Source: Oscillospiraceae bacterium
GTDB taxonomy: Bacteria > Bacillota > Clostridia > Oscillospirales > Oscillospiraceae
Direction of reading: 5' to 3'
Assembly (NCBI GenBank): GCA_022799035.1
Contig: JAAWNQ010000001.1
Span: 62,001 to 126,000 of the forward strand
DNA: 64,000 nucleotides
Part shown: positions 42,366 through 50,545 of the stretch, one piece after another
Position numbering within the stretch: position 1 is the stretch's first letter
Layout: each line of letters starts with the position of its first letter
Made by a program: the position numbers and the translations under genes
Notes under the pieces: generated by a model
Seen by the model: only the letters and a program-made list of their open reading frames with translations
Databases searched by the model: none
What the model was told of the DNA's origin: nothing

Positions 42366-43038
42366 TGCCCCACACCACCTTCAGGTATTCTGGTTCCTTG
42401 GGATCCAGTTCGATCTTCTCTCGGATACGGCGTATGTGGACCATCACCGTATTCTCCGGGGCGTAGGCGGTATCCTCCTCCCACACCCGGCTGTAGATCT
42501 CCTCGGCGGGGAAGATGCGGCCCAGATTGTGCATGAGCAGATCCACGATCCTGGTCTCGGTGGCGGTGAGCTTCACCGGATCCCCGTCGGCCCGCAGGAT
42601 CCGGCTTTCCGGGTCATAGCTGAGCCGGCCCGTCACAAACCGGGCGCTCTGGGCGGCGTTCACATCCCCCAGCCGGGTGTATCGCCGGAGATGGCTCTTC
42701 ACCCGGGCCACCAGCTCCTGGGGGTGAAAGGGTTTGGTCACATAGTCGTCCGCCCCCATGGAAAGCCCCAGCACCTTGTCGCTGTCCTCGCTCTTGGCCG
42801 ACAGCACCAGGATGGGCAGGTTCCGCCTCTCCCGGATCCGGAGGACGGCGGAGAGCCCGTCCAGCTTTGGCATCATCACATCCATGATGATGAGCCGCAG
42901 CAGAGGGTCCACCGCCTTCTCCAGCGCTTCCATGCCGTCATAGGCCTTCAGGACCCGGAATCCCTCGGCCTCCAGCAGCAGGGCAATGGCCCCCACGATC
43001 TCCCTGTCGTCGTCTACCACCAATATGGTTTCGCTCAT
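42340..43038 (-). CDS. OmpR/PhoB family response regulator
   Basis: A 232-residue two-component regulator. The receiver domain (1-~118) has the acidic pair DDD at 7-9, the phospho-acceptor Asp in IIMDVMMPKLDG (about 53) and Lys in YVTKPF. The C-terminal winged helix (~130-230) ends in the VWGIGYKME hairpin. GAAGGAGG precedes the ATG. Its end overlaps the kinase start. The two form a pair whose target genes are not evident nearby. Confidence 0.95.
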   Translation of the reverse strand: MSETILVVDDDREIVGAIALLLEAEGFRVLKAYDGMEALEKAVDPLLRLIIMDVMMPKLDGLSAVLRIRERRNLPILVLSAKSEDSDKVLGLSMGADDYVTKPFHPQELVARVKSHLRRYTRLGDVNAAQSARFVTGRLSYDPESRILRADGDPVKLTATETRIVDLLMHNLGRIFPAEEIYSRVWEEDTAYAPENTVMVHIRRIREKIELDPKEPEYLKVVWGIGYKMEKM

Positions 43039-43117
43039 ATCGAACTACCTCCTTCGGAACAAGGGCATTTTATCAGAGCTTTCTGACAAATAAGCCGATA
43101 AAACTCTTACAAGTTTC

Positions 43118-43735
43118 TTACGATTCCGCCTGGGCATATTTCTCCAGTGCCTCCCGATCCAACAGCTTGACCAGACCGTAACTCTGCTCCAGCCAGCCTT
43201 TGGAGGCAAACCGGGCCAGGGCCCGGCTCACCGTGACCCGGCTGGTGCCTACGGCGGAGCCCAGCTCCTCGTGGGTGCTGCGGACAAGCCCATCGCCTCC
43301 GGCGTGGCGCAGCAGGGCGGCGGCCAGGCGCTTGTCCGCCGGGAGGAAGGAGATGCCGTCCACATGGTCGGACAGCAGCCGGACCGTCCTGGCCAGATAC
43401 CGGAGCATGGGGTAGGCCAGCTCCGGATGACACCGAAATACCCGGTCCAGCCCCTCCCGGTCCACCGTCACCACCCGGCAGGGGGTGACGGCCACAGCGG
43501 AGGAGACCCGGGGGCACTCATCAAAAAAGGAGGCCTCTCCCATCAGGTCCCCCGCCCGGTGGAGAGTCAGCACAAGAACCGCTCCGCCAGGGGAGCTGAT
43601 ATAGCTTCGGGCGGTCCCCTCCAGAAGATAGTAAAATTCATGGGCCTCGGTGCCCTGCAGATAGATCATTTGCCCCGGAGAGTAACTTTTTGCCCTCCGC
43701 CCCTCTGCCAGAGGGCTCCAGATGTCATTTCCCAT
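43118..43735 (-). CDS. Crp/Fnr family transcriptional regulator
   Basis: A 205-residue regulator with an N-terminal cyclic-nucleotide-binding-like beta roll (~1-115) and a C-terminal helix-turn-helix (~145-190, containing HEELGSAVGTSRVTVSRALARF with recognition helix TSRVTVSRAL). No Cys cluster of the FNR type is present, so not an oxygen-sensing Fe-S protein. AAGGGAG lies 9 bases from ATG 43735 but touches ATG 43744, so 43735 is preferred. It is divergent from leuC and separated from the response regulator by 79 bp. Confidence 0.92.
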   Translation of the reverse strand: MGNDIWSPLAEGRRAKSYSPGQMIYLQGTEAHEFYYLLEGTARSYISSPGGAVLVLTLHRAGDLMGEASFFDECPRVSSAVAVTPCRVVTVDREGLDRVFRCHPELAYPMLRYLARTVRLLSDHVDGISFLPADKRLAAALLRHAGGDGLVRSTHEELGSAVGTSRVTVSRALARFASKGWLEQSYGLVKLLDREALEKYAQAES

Positions 43736-43760
43736 CGCGCCCATCTCCCTTCCAAAGCAG

Positions 43761-43790
43761 ATTGTATCACGGTTTACATTCTTTTGTCAA
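43761..43790 (-). promoter_or_regulatory. Promoter of the Crp/Fnr gene, with overlapping palindrome
   Basis: On the minus strand TTGACA at 43790-43785 and TACAAT at 43766-43761, spacer 18 bp. A TGTA-N8-TACA palindrome (43763-43778) covers the -10 region and could be the regulator's own operator. Confidence 0.6.
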
Positions 43791-43839
43791 AAACTCTGTC
43801 ATACTGGATCAAAACACGGTTACAGGGAGGTAACAAAAA

Positions 43840-45105
43840 ATGACAATGATGACCATGACTCAAAAAATTCTGGCCCGCCACGCCGGGCTGGAGGAGGTGA
43901 AAGCCGGACAGCTCATCGAGGCCAGGCTGGACCTGGTGCTGGGCAACGACATTACCACTCCTGTGGCCATCACAGAGTTTGAGAAGGCGGGACTGACCCA
44001 GGTCTTTGACAGGGATAAGATCGCCATTGTTCTGGATCATTCCACCCCCTGTAAGGATATCAAATCCGCCCAATTGTGCGCCCAGGCCCGGGAATTTGCA
44101 AAAAAATATCACATTACACACTTCTATGATGTGGGTCAGGCGGGTATTGAGCACGCCCTGCTTCCCGAAAAAGGACTGGTGGCTCCCGGGGAGGTAGTGA
44201 TCGGGGCGGATTCCCACACATGCACCTACGGGGCTTTGGGGGCCTTCTCCACGGGGGTGGGCTCCACCGACATGGCCGCCGGGATGGCCACGGGCCTTTC
44301 CTGGTTTAAGGTCCCGGCCGCCATTAAGGTCACGTTGAAGGGGAAATTAGCCCCCTATGTCAGCGGAAAGGATGTTATTCTGCATCTGATTGGAATGATC
44401 GGGGTGGATGGGGCCCTCTATAAATCCCTGGAATTTACTGGGGAGGGGGTGGCCCAGCTCACCATGGACGACCGCTTCACCATCGCCAACATGGCCATCG
44501 AGGCGGGAGCCAAAAACGGGATATTCCCGGTGGACGACCTGACCCGGGAATACCTGAAGGGCCGGGTCGACCGGGCGTGGGAGGCCTTTGAGGCCGATCC
44601 GGGGGCGGAGTATGACCGGGAGGTGGTCATTGACCTTTCCGCCCTGAAGCCCACCGTGTCCTTGCCCCATCTGCCCTCCAACACCAAGACGGTGGAGGAG
44701 GTGGCAGGACTGCCCATCCAGCAGGTGGTCATCGGCTCCTGTACCAACGGGCGTATCAAGGACCTGGCGGAGGCCGCCGCCATCCTGAAGGGGAGAAAGG
44801 TGGCGGAGGGGGTGCGCTGTATCGTCATCCCCGCCACCCAGCAGATCTACCTGGAGGCCATGAGGGCAGGGTATGTGGAGACCTTTATCAACGCCGGCTG
44901 CGCTGTGTCCACCCCTACCTGCGGGCCCTGCCTGGGAGGGCATATGGGGGTCATGGCCGCGGGGGAGCGGTGCGTGTCCACCACCAACCGGAACTTTGTG
45001 GGCCGGATGGGGGATACCAGTTCGGAGGTCATTCTGGCCTCTCCCGCCGTGGCGGCGGCTTCGGCCATTACCGGATGTGTGACCGATCCGGGCAGGCTTG
45101 CCTGA
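43840..45105 (+). CDS. leuC: 3-isopropylmalate dehydratase large subunit (LeuC type)
   Basis: A 421-residue aconitase-family subunit that isomerises 2- and 3-isopropylmalate in leucine synthesis. The 4Fe-4S ligands are in [11 protein letters not shown] and [14 protein letters not shown], and DHSTPC and [15 protein letters not shown] are also conserved. The length fits the two-subunit archaeal/clostridial form. GGGAGG precedes the ATG. A homoaconitase or 2,3-dimethylmalate dehydratase role cannot be excluded from sequence, but leuD and leuB follow. Confidence 0.92.
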   Translation: MTMMTMTQKILARHAGLEEVKAGQLIEARLDLVLGNDITTPVAITEFEKAGLTQVFDRDKIAIVLDHSTPCKDIKSAQLCAQAREFAKKYHITHFYDVGQAGIEHALLPEKGLVAPGEVVIGADSHTCTYGALGAFSTGVGSTDMAAGMATGLSWFKVPAAIKVTLKGKLAPYVSGKDVILHLIGMIGVDGALYKSLEFTGEGVAQLTMDDRFTIANMAIEAGAKNGIFPVDDLTREYLKGRVDRAWEAFEADPGAEYDREVVIDLSALKPTVSLPHLPSNTKTVEEVAGLPIQQVVIGSCTNGRIKDLAEAAAILKGRKVAEGVRCIVIPATQQIYLEAMRAGYVETFINAGCAVSTPTCGPCLGGHMGVMAAGERCVSTTNRNFVGRMGDTSSEVILASPAVAAASAITGCVTDPGRLA

Positions 45106-45146
45106 GAGGATCCTATAAAAACAGCAGCGAAAGGATGAGAAGTTAC

Positions 45147-45632
45147 ATGAAAATATACAAGTATGGAGACAACGTGGATACCGATGTGATCATCCCCGCC
45201 CGGCATCTGAACGATCCGGATCCAAAGGCTTTGGCTTCCCACTGTATGGAGGATATCGACAAGGACTTTGCCAAAACGGTGAAGCAGGGGGACATTATGG
45301 TGGCGGGGGCCAACTTTGGCTGCGGCTCCAGCCGGGAGCATGCCCCTCTGGCCATCAAGGCCAGCGGTATCAAGTGTGTCATTGCCAAGAGCTACGCCCG
45401 TATCTTTTACCGCAATGCCATCAACATCGGGCTTCCGATCATGGAGTGTCCCGAGGCGGCCGAGGGCATCCAGCCCAGCGATACGGTGACTGTGGACTTT
45501 GCCACGGGGGTCATCTCCGACGAGACCCAGGGGAAGACCTGGCAGGCCGCACCCTTCCCGGAGTTTATTGATGGGATCATCCAGAGCGGCGGGCTGCTCA
45601 AATCTCTGAAGGCCAGAGGGGCCGCAAAGTGA
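45147..45632 (+). CDS. leuD: 3-isopropylmalate dehydratase small subunit
   Basis: The 161-residue swivel domain partner of LeuC. Conserved segments are DVIIPARHL near 15-23, [12 protein letters not shown] (about 60-71) and [15 protein letters not shown]. The ATG at 45147 follows GAAAGG by 13 bases; ATG 45135 is in frame but too close. It ends in an overlap with the GNAT gene. Confidence 0.94.
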   Translation: MKIYKYGDNVDTDVIIPARHLNDPDPKALASHCMEDIDKDFAKTVKQGDIMVAGANFGCGSSREHAPLAIKASGIKCVIAKSYARIFYRNAINIGLPIMECPEAAEGIQPSDTVTVDFATGVISDETQGKTWQAAPFPEFIDGIIQSGGLLKSLKARGAAK

Positions 45633-46159
45633 TGACCAAGGTCATCCTGCGGCGGCCGGAGAAAGGAGACGAGGCCCAGGTGATGGGCTATCTCCGGGAA
45701 TTTGAAGAAGCGGGAGATTCCAGAGACGGGACCAGCGGGCTGGGGGAAGCGGAGTCCTATCCCGCCTGGCTCGCGCAGGTACGGGCCAACAGCGACCCGG
45801 CTACGGTAAAGCCCGGCCTGGTGGACGAGACCCTCCTTCTGGCGGTGGAGCCGGAAACCGGCGGCCTGGTAGGGATGATCGATATTCGCCACAGGCTGAA
45901 CGACCATCTGTTGCTGCACGGGGGACACATCGGATACAGCGTCCGCCCCTCCCAGCGGAGAAAGGGATATGCCACAGCCATGTTGGCGCAGGCGTTGGAT
46001 CTTTGCCGGGAGAGAGGGATGGACCGGGTCCTGGTGACCTGTGACCGGAAAAATACTGCCTCCGCAAGGGTCATTCAGGCAAATGGCGGGAAGTTGGAAA
46101 ACGAGGTCCAGGACGGGGACCGGGTGACCCAGCGGTATTGGATCACATTACAAGGGTAA
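45632..46159 (+). CDS. GNAT family N-acetyltransferase
   Basis: A 175-residue acetyltransferase with an acceptor-binding N-terminal part and the acetyl-CoA motif [18 protein letters not shown] (about 110-127). Motif B follows with [18 protein letters not shown]. It starts on the last base of leuD (TGATG) and ends 13 bp before leuB, so it is translated within the leucine operon. Its substrate is unknown; a link to leucine synthesis is not established for the family. Confidence 0.88.
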   Translation: MTKVILRRPEKGDEAQVMGYLREFEEAGDSRDGTSGLGEAESYPAWLAQVRANSDPATVKPGLVDETLLLAVEPETGGLVGMIDIRHRLNDHLLLHGGHIGYSVRPSQRRKGYATAMLAQALDLCRERGMDRVLVTCDRKNTASARVIQANGGKLENEVQDGDRVTQRYWITLQG

Positions 46160-46172
46160 AGGAGGAAGCAAT

Positions 46173-47261
46173 ATGAATTATAAGATTGCGCTGATCCGGG
46201 GGGATGGGATCGGGCCCGAGGTGGTCAATGAGGCCGTTGGCGTTTTGGATACGGTCGCTGAAAAATATGGGCACACCATAGAGTATGTGGACGTTCTGCT
46301 GGGAGGCTGTGCCACCGACGCGGTGGGGAAGAGCTATCCTGATGGCACCGCAGAGAAGTGCCGGGCGTGCGACGCAGTCCTTTTGGGGGCGGTGGGCGGC
46401 CCTAAGTGGGGCAGTGACAAGCCCGCCGAGCAGCGGCCCGAGACCGCCCTGTTGGCTATCCGTAAAGACTTAGGCCTTTACGCCAATCTTCGCCCCGCCG
46501 TGCTGCGACCCGCCCTGGCCGACGCCTGCCCCCTGAAAAAGGAGACGGCGGAGGGGGGGATCGACCTGATGATGGTGCGGGAGCTTACCGGGGGCATCTA
46601 CTTTGGACAGCGGGAGCGGTATAATACCGAAGACCGGGGGGTGGAGTGCGCCGACCGGATGGCATACTCGGAGAAGGAGATCAAGCGGATCGGTCGCAGG
46701 GCCTTTGAGCTGGCGCGGCTGCGGAGGAAAAAGGTATCCAGCGTGGACAAGGCCAATGTGCTGGAGACCTCCCGGCTGTGGCGGAGCGTGATGCACCGGC
46801 TGGCCCAGGAGTATCCCGATGTGCAGTATGAGGACGTGCTGGTGGACAACTGCGCCATGCAGATCGTCCGGGACCCGGGACAGTTTGACGTTCTGGTCAC
46901 CGAGAATATGTTCGGGGATATCCTCTCCGACGAGGCCAGCATGGTCACCGGATCTATCGGACTGCTGCCCTCTGCCTCCATCGGGGATTCGGCCCCGGGG
47001 CTCTATGAGCCCATCCACGGCTCCGCCCCGGACATCGCGGGACAGGATAAGGCCAATCCCACCGCCACCATATTGTCGGTGGCTATGATGTTCCGCTATT
47101 CCTTCCAGCGGCCCGAGGAGGCCGACGCCATTGAGCGGGCGGTGGATGAGGTTTTGGCGGAGGGATGGAGGACTGCCGACATCGCCAAGCCCGGGGAGAG
47201 GGTCATCGGGACCAGGGAGATGGGGGAAAAGATCCGGGAGAGATTAAAGAGCAAAGGTTAA
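46173..47261 (+). CDS. leuB: 3-isopropylmalate dehydrogenase
   Basis: A 362-residue NAD-dependent oxidative decarboxylase of leucine synthesis. [13 protein letters not shown] is at the start, [14 protein letters not shown] binds substrate, and [28 protein letters not shown] and the NAD-loop [18 protein letters not shown] are all present. AAAGGAGG precedes the ATG. No leuA was found in the window. Confidence 0.95.
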   Translation: MNYKIALIRGDGIGPEVVNEAVGVLDTVAEKYGHTIEYVDVLLGGCATDAVGKSYPDGTAEKCRACDAVLLGAVGGPKWGSDKPAEQRPETALLAIRKDLGLYANLRPAVLRPALADACPLKKETAEGGIDLMMVRELTGGIYFGQRERYNTEDRGVECADRMAYSEKEIKRIGRRAFELARLRRKKVSSVDKANVLETSRLWRSVMHRLAQEYPDVQYEDVLVDNCAMQIVRDPGQFDVLVTENMFGDILSDEASMVTGSIGLLPSASIGDSAPGLYEPIHGSAPDIAGQDKANPTATILSVAMMFRYSFQRPEEADAIERAVDEVLAEGWRTADIAKPGERVIGTREMGEKIRERLKSKG

Positions 47262-47265
47262 AAAG

Positions 47266-47300
47266 GAAAGGACCTCGCTGTATACAGTGAGGTCCTTTTT
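47266..47300 (+). terminator. Bidirectional terminator between leuB and the glycosyltransferase
   Basis: Arms 47268-47282 and 47283-47297 (one G-T pair) flank a tight TATA turn. T's follow on the plus strand and T-rich DNA on the minus strand, so it can serve both convergent genes. Confidence 0.88.
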
Positions 47301-47302
47301 GA

Positions 47303-48148
47303 TCAGGCGGTGGGTGGGTCCAGCTTAGGGGCAAGGGGGCCAACGGCGCCGTCGGTGGCGGCGGAGAGGAGATAGCCGTATACCTTGGCTTTCTGGGCTT
47401 CATATAGGTCCAGTTTTTGATAGAGCTCCTTGTAGTAGTTGAAGGTGGAACGCTTCATAGCCACTGTGCGGCGGAGGGATATATTGGCATTGACTAGGCT
47501 GTCCTCCCGTTTGCGGTAGTAATAGACCGGCTTGGGGATGGCGGAGACCAGGCGGACATATTCAATATAGTCCAGGTTAAAGAGAAAATCCTCGCACCAA
47601 TTCACATGGGCGGAGAAGCGGAGACGGTGAGCCTCTACGATGGAGCGGCGGTAGAGCTTGTTCCAAAGGACCCCGTAATAATAGTTGGCGGGGGCTTTCA
47701 TCATCTCCCCGGCGAACTCCTGGCGGGTGAGGACCATCTCCTTTTTGATATGGCCCCGCTGGGCCGCCCGGTCTCCCGCCACCCGGTAGAAGTGGGCCAG
47801 GGTCAGGTCGGCCCCGGTGGTCTCGGCGGAGTGGACCAGAAGCTGGGTGGCGTCGGAGGGAAGCCAGTCGTCGCTGTCCAGGAATTGGAGATACTTTCCC
47901 CGGGCCTGGTCCAGGGCCTGGTTCCGGCTGTCCGAGACGCCGGTGTTGGGCTTGTCGATCAGGCGGAAACGGCTGTCGGACTGGACATAAGAGCGGCAGA
48001 TCTCCGGGGAAGAGTCGGTACTGCCGTCGTTGACCAGGAGGACCTCCAGCTCCGGATAGGTCTGGGCGCGGATGGAGTCCAGGCAGTTGGGCAGGTAGGG
48101 GGCCACATTATAGACAGGGACGATCAGGGAGACAAGGGGATCAGGCAT
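47303..48148 (-). CDS. Glycosyltransferase family 2
   Basis: A 281-residue cytoplasmic GT-A enzyme. The start PLVSLIVPVYNVAPYL and the nucleotide-sugar motifs VNDGSTDSS and FLDSDDW are clear. The acceptor side is helical. ATG 48148 is supported by GTGAGG eight bases upstream. It stands alone between convergent and divergent neighbours. A TATGAT -10 (48178-48173) with a poor -35 precedes it. Sugar and acceptor are unknown. Confidence 0.9.
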   Translation of the reverse strand: MPDPLVSLIVPVYNVAPYLPNCLDSIRAQTYPELEVLLVNDGSTDSSPEICRSYVQSDSRFRLIDKPNTGVSDSRNQALDQARGKYLQFLDSDDWLPSDATQLLVHSAETTGADLTLAHFYRVAGDRAAQRGHIKKEMVLTRQEFAGEMMKAPANYYYGVLWNKLYRRSIVEAHRLRFSAHVNWCEDFLFNLDYIEYVRLVSAIPKPVYYYRKREDSLVNANISLRRTVAMKRSTFNYYKELYQKLDLYEAQKAKVYGYLLSAATDGAVGPLAPKLDPPTA

Positions 48149-48204
48149 GGAGAAAACCTCACTTTCCAGTTCATCATAGCAGATTTTTTCTGGAAAGAAA
48201 AGCC

Positions 48205-48233
48205 TTGACAAGGAAGGGAGAGTGTATGATAAT
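48205..48233 (+). promoter_or_regulatory. Sigma-A-type promoter of trxA-ruvX
   Basis: TTGACA at 48205-48210 and GATAAT at 48228-48233, spacer 17 bp. trxA starts 60 bp downstream. Confidence 0.8.
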
Positions 48234-48293
48234 TTAGGAGAGAATAGGAAAAGACCCCGGAGGGGGAATTCAAAACAGAAAGGAAGAAACAGT

Positions 48294-48614
48294 ATGGCGT
48301 TGATCCATTTCAATCAGGAGGGCTTTGACCGGGCCTTGGAGGGAAAGTCCCTCATGCTGGTAGACTTTTGGGCTACCTGGTGCGGACCCTGCCGGATGCT
48401 GGGCCCTGTTATTGAGCAACTGGCCGAGGATTATGAGGGCAAGGACGTGATCATCGGCAAGGTGGATGTGGACGAGAATCCGGAGCTGGCCCAGCGGTAT
48501 GGGGTCATGAGCATCCCCACGGTGCTGTTGCTGGAGGACGGTAAGGAGATCGAACGGAAGGTGGGTGTCATGCCCTATGAGGTATACGCCGACCTGCTGG
48601 ACGAGAAACTGTAA
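48294..48614 (+). CDS. trxA: Thioredoxin
   Basis: A 106-residue thioredoxin with the active site WCGPC (Cys30 and Cys33), the cis-Pro in SIPTVLL and the usual five-strand fold. It reduces protein disulfides in the cytosol. ATG 48294 has AGAAAGGAAG upstream. The next gene, ruvX, follows after 3 bp. Confidence 0.96.
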   Translation: MALIHFNQEGFDRALEGKSLMLVDFWATWCGPCRMLGPVIEQLAEDYEGKDVIIGKVDVDENPELAQRYGVMSIPTVLLLEDGKEIERKVGVMPYEVYADLLDEKL

Positions 48615-48617
48615 GCC

Positions 48618-49061
48618 ATGAGGATCATGGCGATAGATTATGGCGACGCCCGAACGGGCGTCGCCATCTCTGACCCTACAGGACTTTTGGCGGGATACAC
48701 CACCGTGATCCACACCCGAAAGGCGGAGCAGGCGGCGGGGGAGATCGCCCGGTTGGTGAAGGAGCGGGGGGTGGAGGAGCTGGTGATGGGCTTTCCCCGG
48801 AACATGGACGGTACGGAGGGCCCCCGGGCGGAGCTGTACCGGAGCTTTGCCGGACTGGTGGAGGAGACTGTGGGGCTCCCTGTCCGGCTGTGGGATGAGC
48901 GGCGGACCACCATTGAGGCCCATGCCATTCTCCATGAGAGCGGAAAACGAATGAAGGTTCACCAGAAGACGGTGGACGCGGTGGCGGCCAGTCTGATCCT
49001 GGAGGGATATCTGACCCGAAAAAGGCTGGAGAGAAAAGAGGAGGACGGTGAGGGCCGGTGA
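48618..49061 (+). CDS. ruvX: Putative Holliday junction resolvase / pre-16S rRNA nuclease YqgF
   Basis: A 147-residue RNase H-fold nuclease. The acidic catalytic residues lie in AIDYGDARTGVAISDP, in the GFPRNMDGTEGP loop, in WDERRTT and in the C-terminal VDAVAASLIL. The family processes the 5' end of 16S rRNA and was once linked to Holliday junctions. The ribosome site is weak. It overlaps the next gene by 4 bp. Confidence 0.93.
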   Translation: MRIMAIDYGDARTGVAISDPTGLLAGYTTVIHTRKAEQAAGEIARLVKERGVEELVMGFPRNMDGTEGPRAELYRSFAGLVEETVGLPVRLWDERRTTIEAHAILHESGKRMKVHQKTVDAVAASLILEGYLTRKRLERKEEDGEGR

Positions 49062-49780
49062 GGAAGGCGGTTGGGTTTTTCCTCTGCTTTAGCCTGTGTA
49101 TGGCGGGGATCATAGCCATTAAGGGGGACAGCATTTCCTGGGGAAACTTGAATGGGGGTATAATGGAGAACCCCGGTGGGATGGAGGAGCTGATCCCTGG
49201 TCAGGCGGGGGCGGGACTGCCCCTGGAGACCAAAATCTCGGTGCTGGAGGAGTTGGATTTCCGGTTTTCCGAGACGGAGAGGGAGGCCATGGAGGAGTGG
49301 CCGGAGGCGGGGTACAGTGATCTGCTGGCTTTGGTGGGCTTGGGGGAGTATGACTTCGACACGTTGGAGTGGAGCCCCATCTCGGATCAGGTCTACGCCC
49401 TGGATACCGAGGTTTTCAATATCGACCGGATGTACCCGGACTTTTTTCAGGGCCTGCTGTCCATCTCCGGCGGGGAGCTGCCCATCACTAATGTGACCCA
49501 GGATGACAGCGAGGTGGACTGGGAGAAAGGGACGGGGTCCTTTCGGGTCACTCTTTGCTATGACGAAAGGGAATACTCCTTTACAGCGAAAGCCATGTTT
49601 GATTGGTTGGATGTGGGGATCCTGGAGCAGGTAAATGGGATGCTGAAGAAGGAGGGGGTGGAGAAACGGTTCTACGCCGCCTGGAACAATTTTCAAGGGA
49701 TCACGGTGTTCTACCGGGACAAGGACTGGGCACGGCTTTTTGAGGGGAAGACGGGCTGCAGGCTGTATACAAAGCTTTGA
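49058..49780 (+). CDS. Uncharacterised protein with N-terminal membrane segment
   Basis: A 240-residue protein I do not recognise. Residues 1-21 form a signal-anchor or signal peptide (KAVGFFLCFSLCMAGIIAI). No lipobox is clear. The rest is soluble and acidic, with two segments (about 120-185) of alternating strands (GSFRVTLCYDEREYSFTAKAM) and an end WNNFQGITVFYRDKDWARLF. The start is GTG overlapping the ruvX stop with GTGAGGG in front. It is probably outside the membrane; nothing in the neighbourhood tells its role. Confidence 0.72.
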   Translation: MRKAVGFFLCFSLCMAGIIAIKGDSISWGNLNGGIMENPGGMEELIPGQAGAGLPLETKISVLEELDFRFSETEREAMEEWPEAGYSDLLALVGLGEYDFDTLEWSPISDQVYALDTEVFNIDRMYPDFFQGLLSISGGELPITNVTQDDSEVDWEKGTGSFRVTLCYDEREYSFTAKAMFDWLDVGILEQVNGMLKKEGVEKRFYAAWNNFQGITVFYRDKDWARLFEGKTGCRLYTKL

Positions 49781-49783
49781 GCT

Positions 49784-50137
49784 TTATTCCGAGGGTTTTC
49801 GAAACAATTCGGACAGACCTACATAGAGGAGAAAATAGCCGAAAAAGCGATGGAGCTGTTCCACCTCCATGGCTGTGGCCATCCAGGCCGCCAGGGCCGC
49901 GGTGAGAAGGCCGGAGAGAATGGCCGGGAGAAGGAGAGACTTTTCCACGAAGCCGTTTTTGAGGTGGGCAGGCAGGGCCGCGGCGGCGGTGGGGAGGAAG
50001 TAGAGAAGGTTGATCCCCTGGGCCAAATTCTGGGGGACGCCGGCGAAGGTGGTCATATAGATGAGGAGCAGTGTGCCGCCTCCTACCCCAAAGCCGGAGA
50101 GGATCCCGGTAGCCAGCCCGGCAAAAAAGGCCCCCAT
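49784..50137 (-). CDS. TauE/SafE (TSUP) permease, second half
   Basis: A 117-residue membrane protein of about four helices, equal to one repeat of the TauE/SafE sulfite/organic anion exporter family. The start MGAFFAGLATGILSGFGVGG is the Gly-rich first helix of a repeat. It begins on the last base of the preceding half gene (TGATG) and has no ribosome site of its own, so translation depends on coupling. The two halves probably form one transporter, giving the eight helices of the usual ~250-residue protein. Confidence 0.85.
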   Translation of the reverse strand: MGAFFAGLATGILSGFGVGGGTLLLIYMTTFAGVPQNLAQGINLLYFLPTAAAALPAHLKNGFVEKSLLLPAILSGLLTAALAAWMATAMEVEQLHRFFGYFLLYVGLSELFRKPSE

Positions 50138-50502
50138 CAGGTGAAAAAGGCGGCCCGGAGGCCGGCGTAGAGGATGAGGAGAGCGAAGCCCCGGCGGAGC
50201 CAGAGCATATTGACATTCTTAAAAAGCTTTCCTCCCAGGATACCGCCCAGGGAGCCCCCCAGAAGGTAGGGCAGGGCGGCGGACAGGTCCAGGCCGCCCC
50301 GGAATAGGTAGACGGCGGAGGAGAGGACGCACAGGGGTAGGATGACAGCCACCGAGGTGGCGAAGGCCTTGCGGTCGCCCAGCTTCAGCCAGCGGGAGAG
50401 AAGGGGGACCAGGAGCATACCGCCTCCGCCGCCGAAGAAGCCGTTCACCAGACCTGCCGCGGCGCCGGAGACCACGGCCCGGAGCGTTCTGTTTTCTTTC
50501 AT
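50137..50502 (-). CDS. TauE/SafE (TSUP) permease, first half
   Basis: A 121-residue membrane protein with about four helices and the repeat signature LVNGFFGGGGGMLLVPLL. With the gene downstream it forms a split TauE/SafE pair. The ribosome site GGGAGG lies in the 3' arm of the hairpin at 50503-50545. The frames of the halves differ, but both have intact N-termini typical of a repeat, so this looks like a true two-gene transporter rather than a recent frameshift. Confidence 0.85.
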   Translation of the reverse strand: MKENRTLRAVVSGAAAGLVNGFFGGGGGMLLVPLLSRWLKLGDRKAFATSVAVILPLCVLSSAVYLFRGGLDLSAALPYLLGGSLGGILGGKLFKNVNMLWLRRGFALLILYAGLRAAFFT

Positions 50503-50545
50503 AAAAATCCCTCCCGGTCTATTTTGACTGGGAGGGGATTTTTTA
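50503..50545 (-). terminator. Terminator between tcdA and the TauE/SafE pair; its 3' arm holds a ribosome site
   Basis: On the minus strand AATCCCCTCCC pairs with GGGAGGGATT, followed by TTTTT. The GGGAGG of the 3' arm is also the ribosome site for the TauE/SafE start at 50502. When the hairpin forms, transcription should stop or the ribosome site is hidden. Confidence 0.8.

Noticed and set aside
48222..48293. Longer in-frame N-terminus for thioredoxin
   Set aside because: It would begin within the promoter -10 region and adds residues unlike any thioredoxin; ATG 48294 has a proper ribosome site.
49784..50502. Treating the two TauE/SafE halves as one frameshifted pseudogene
   Set aside because: Both halves begin with a complete repeat-type N-terminus and are joined by a clean TGATG coupling site. 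A sequencing error cannot be excluded without reads, so I kept them as two genes.
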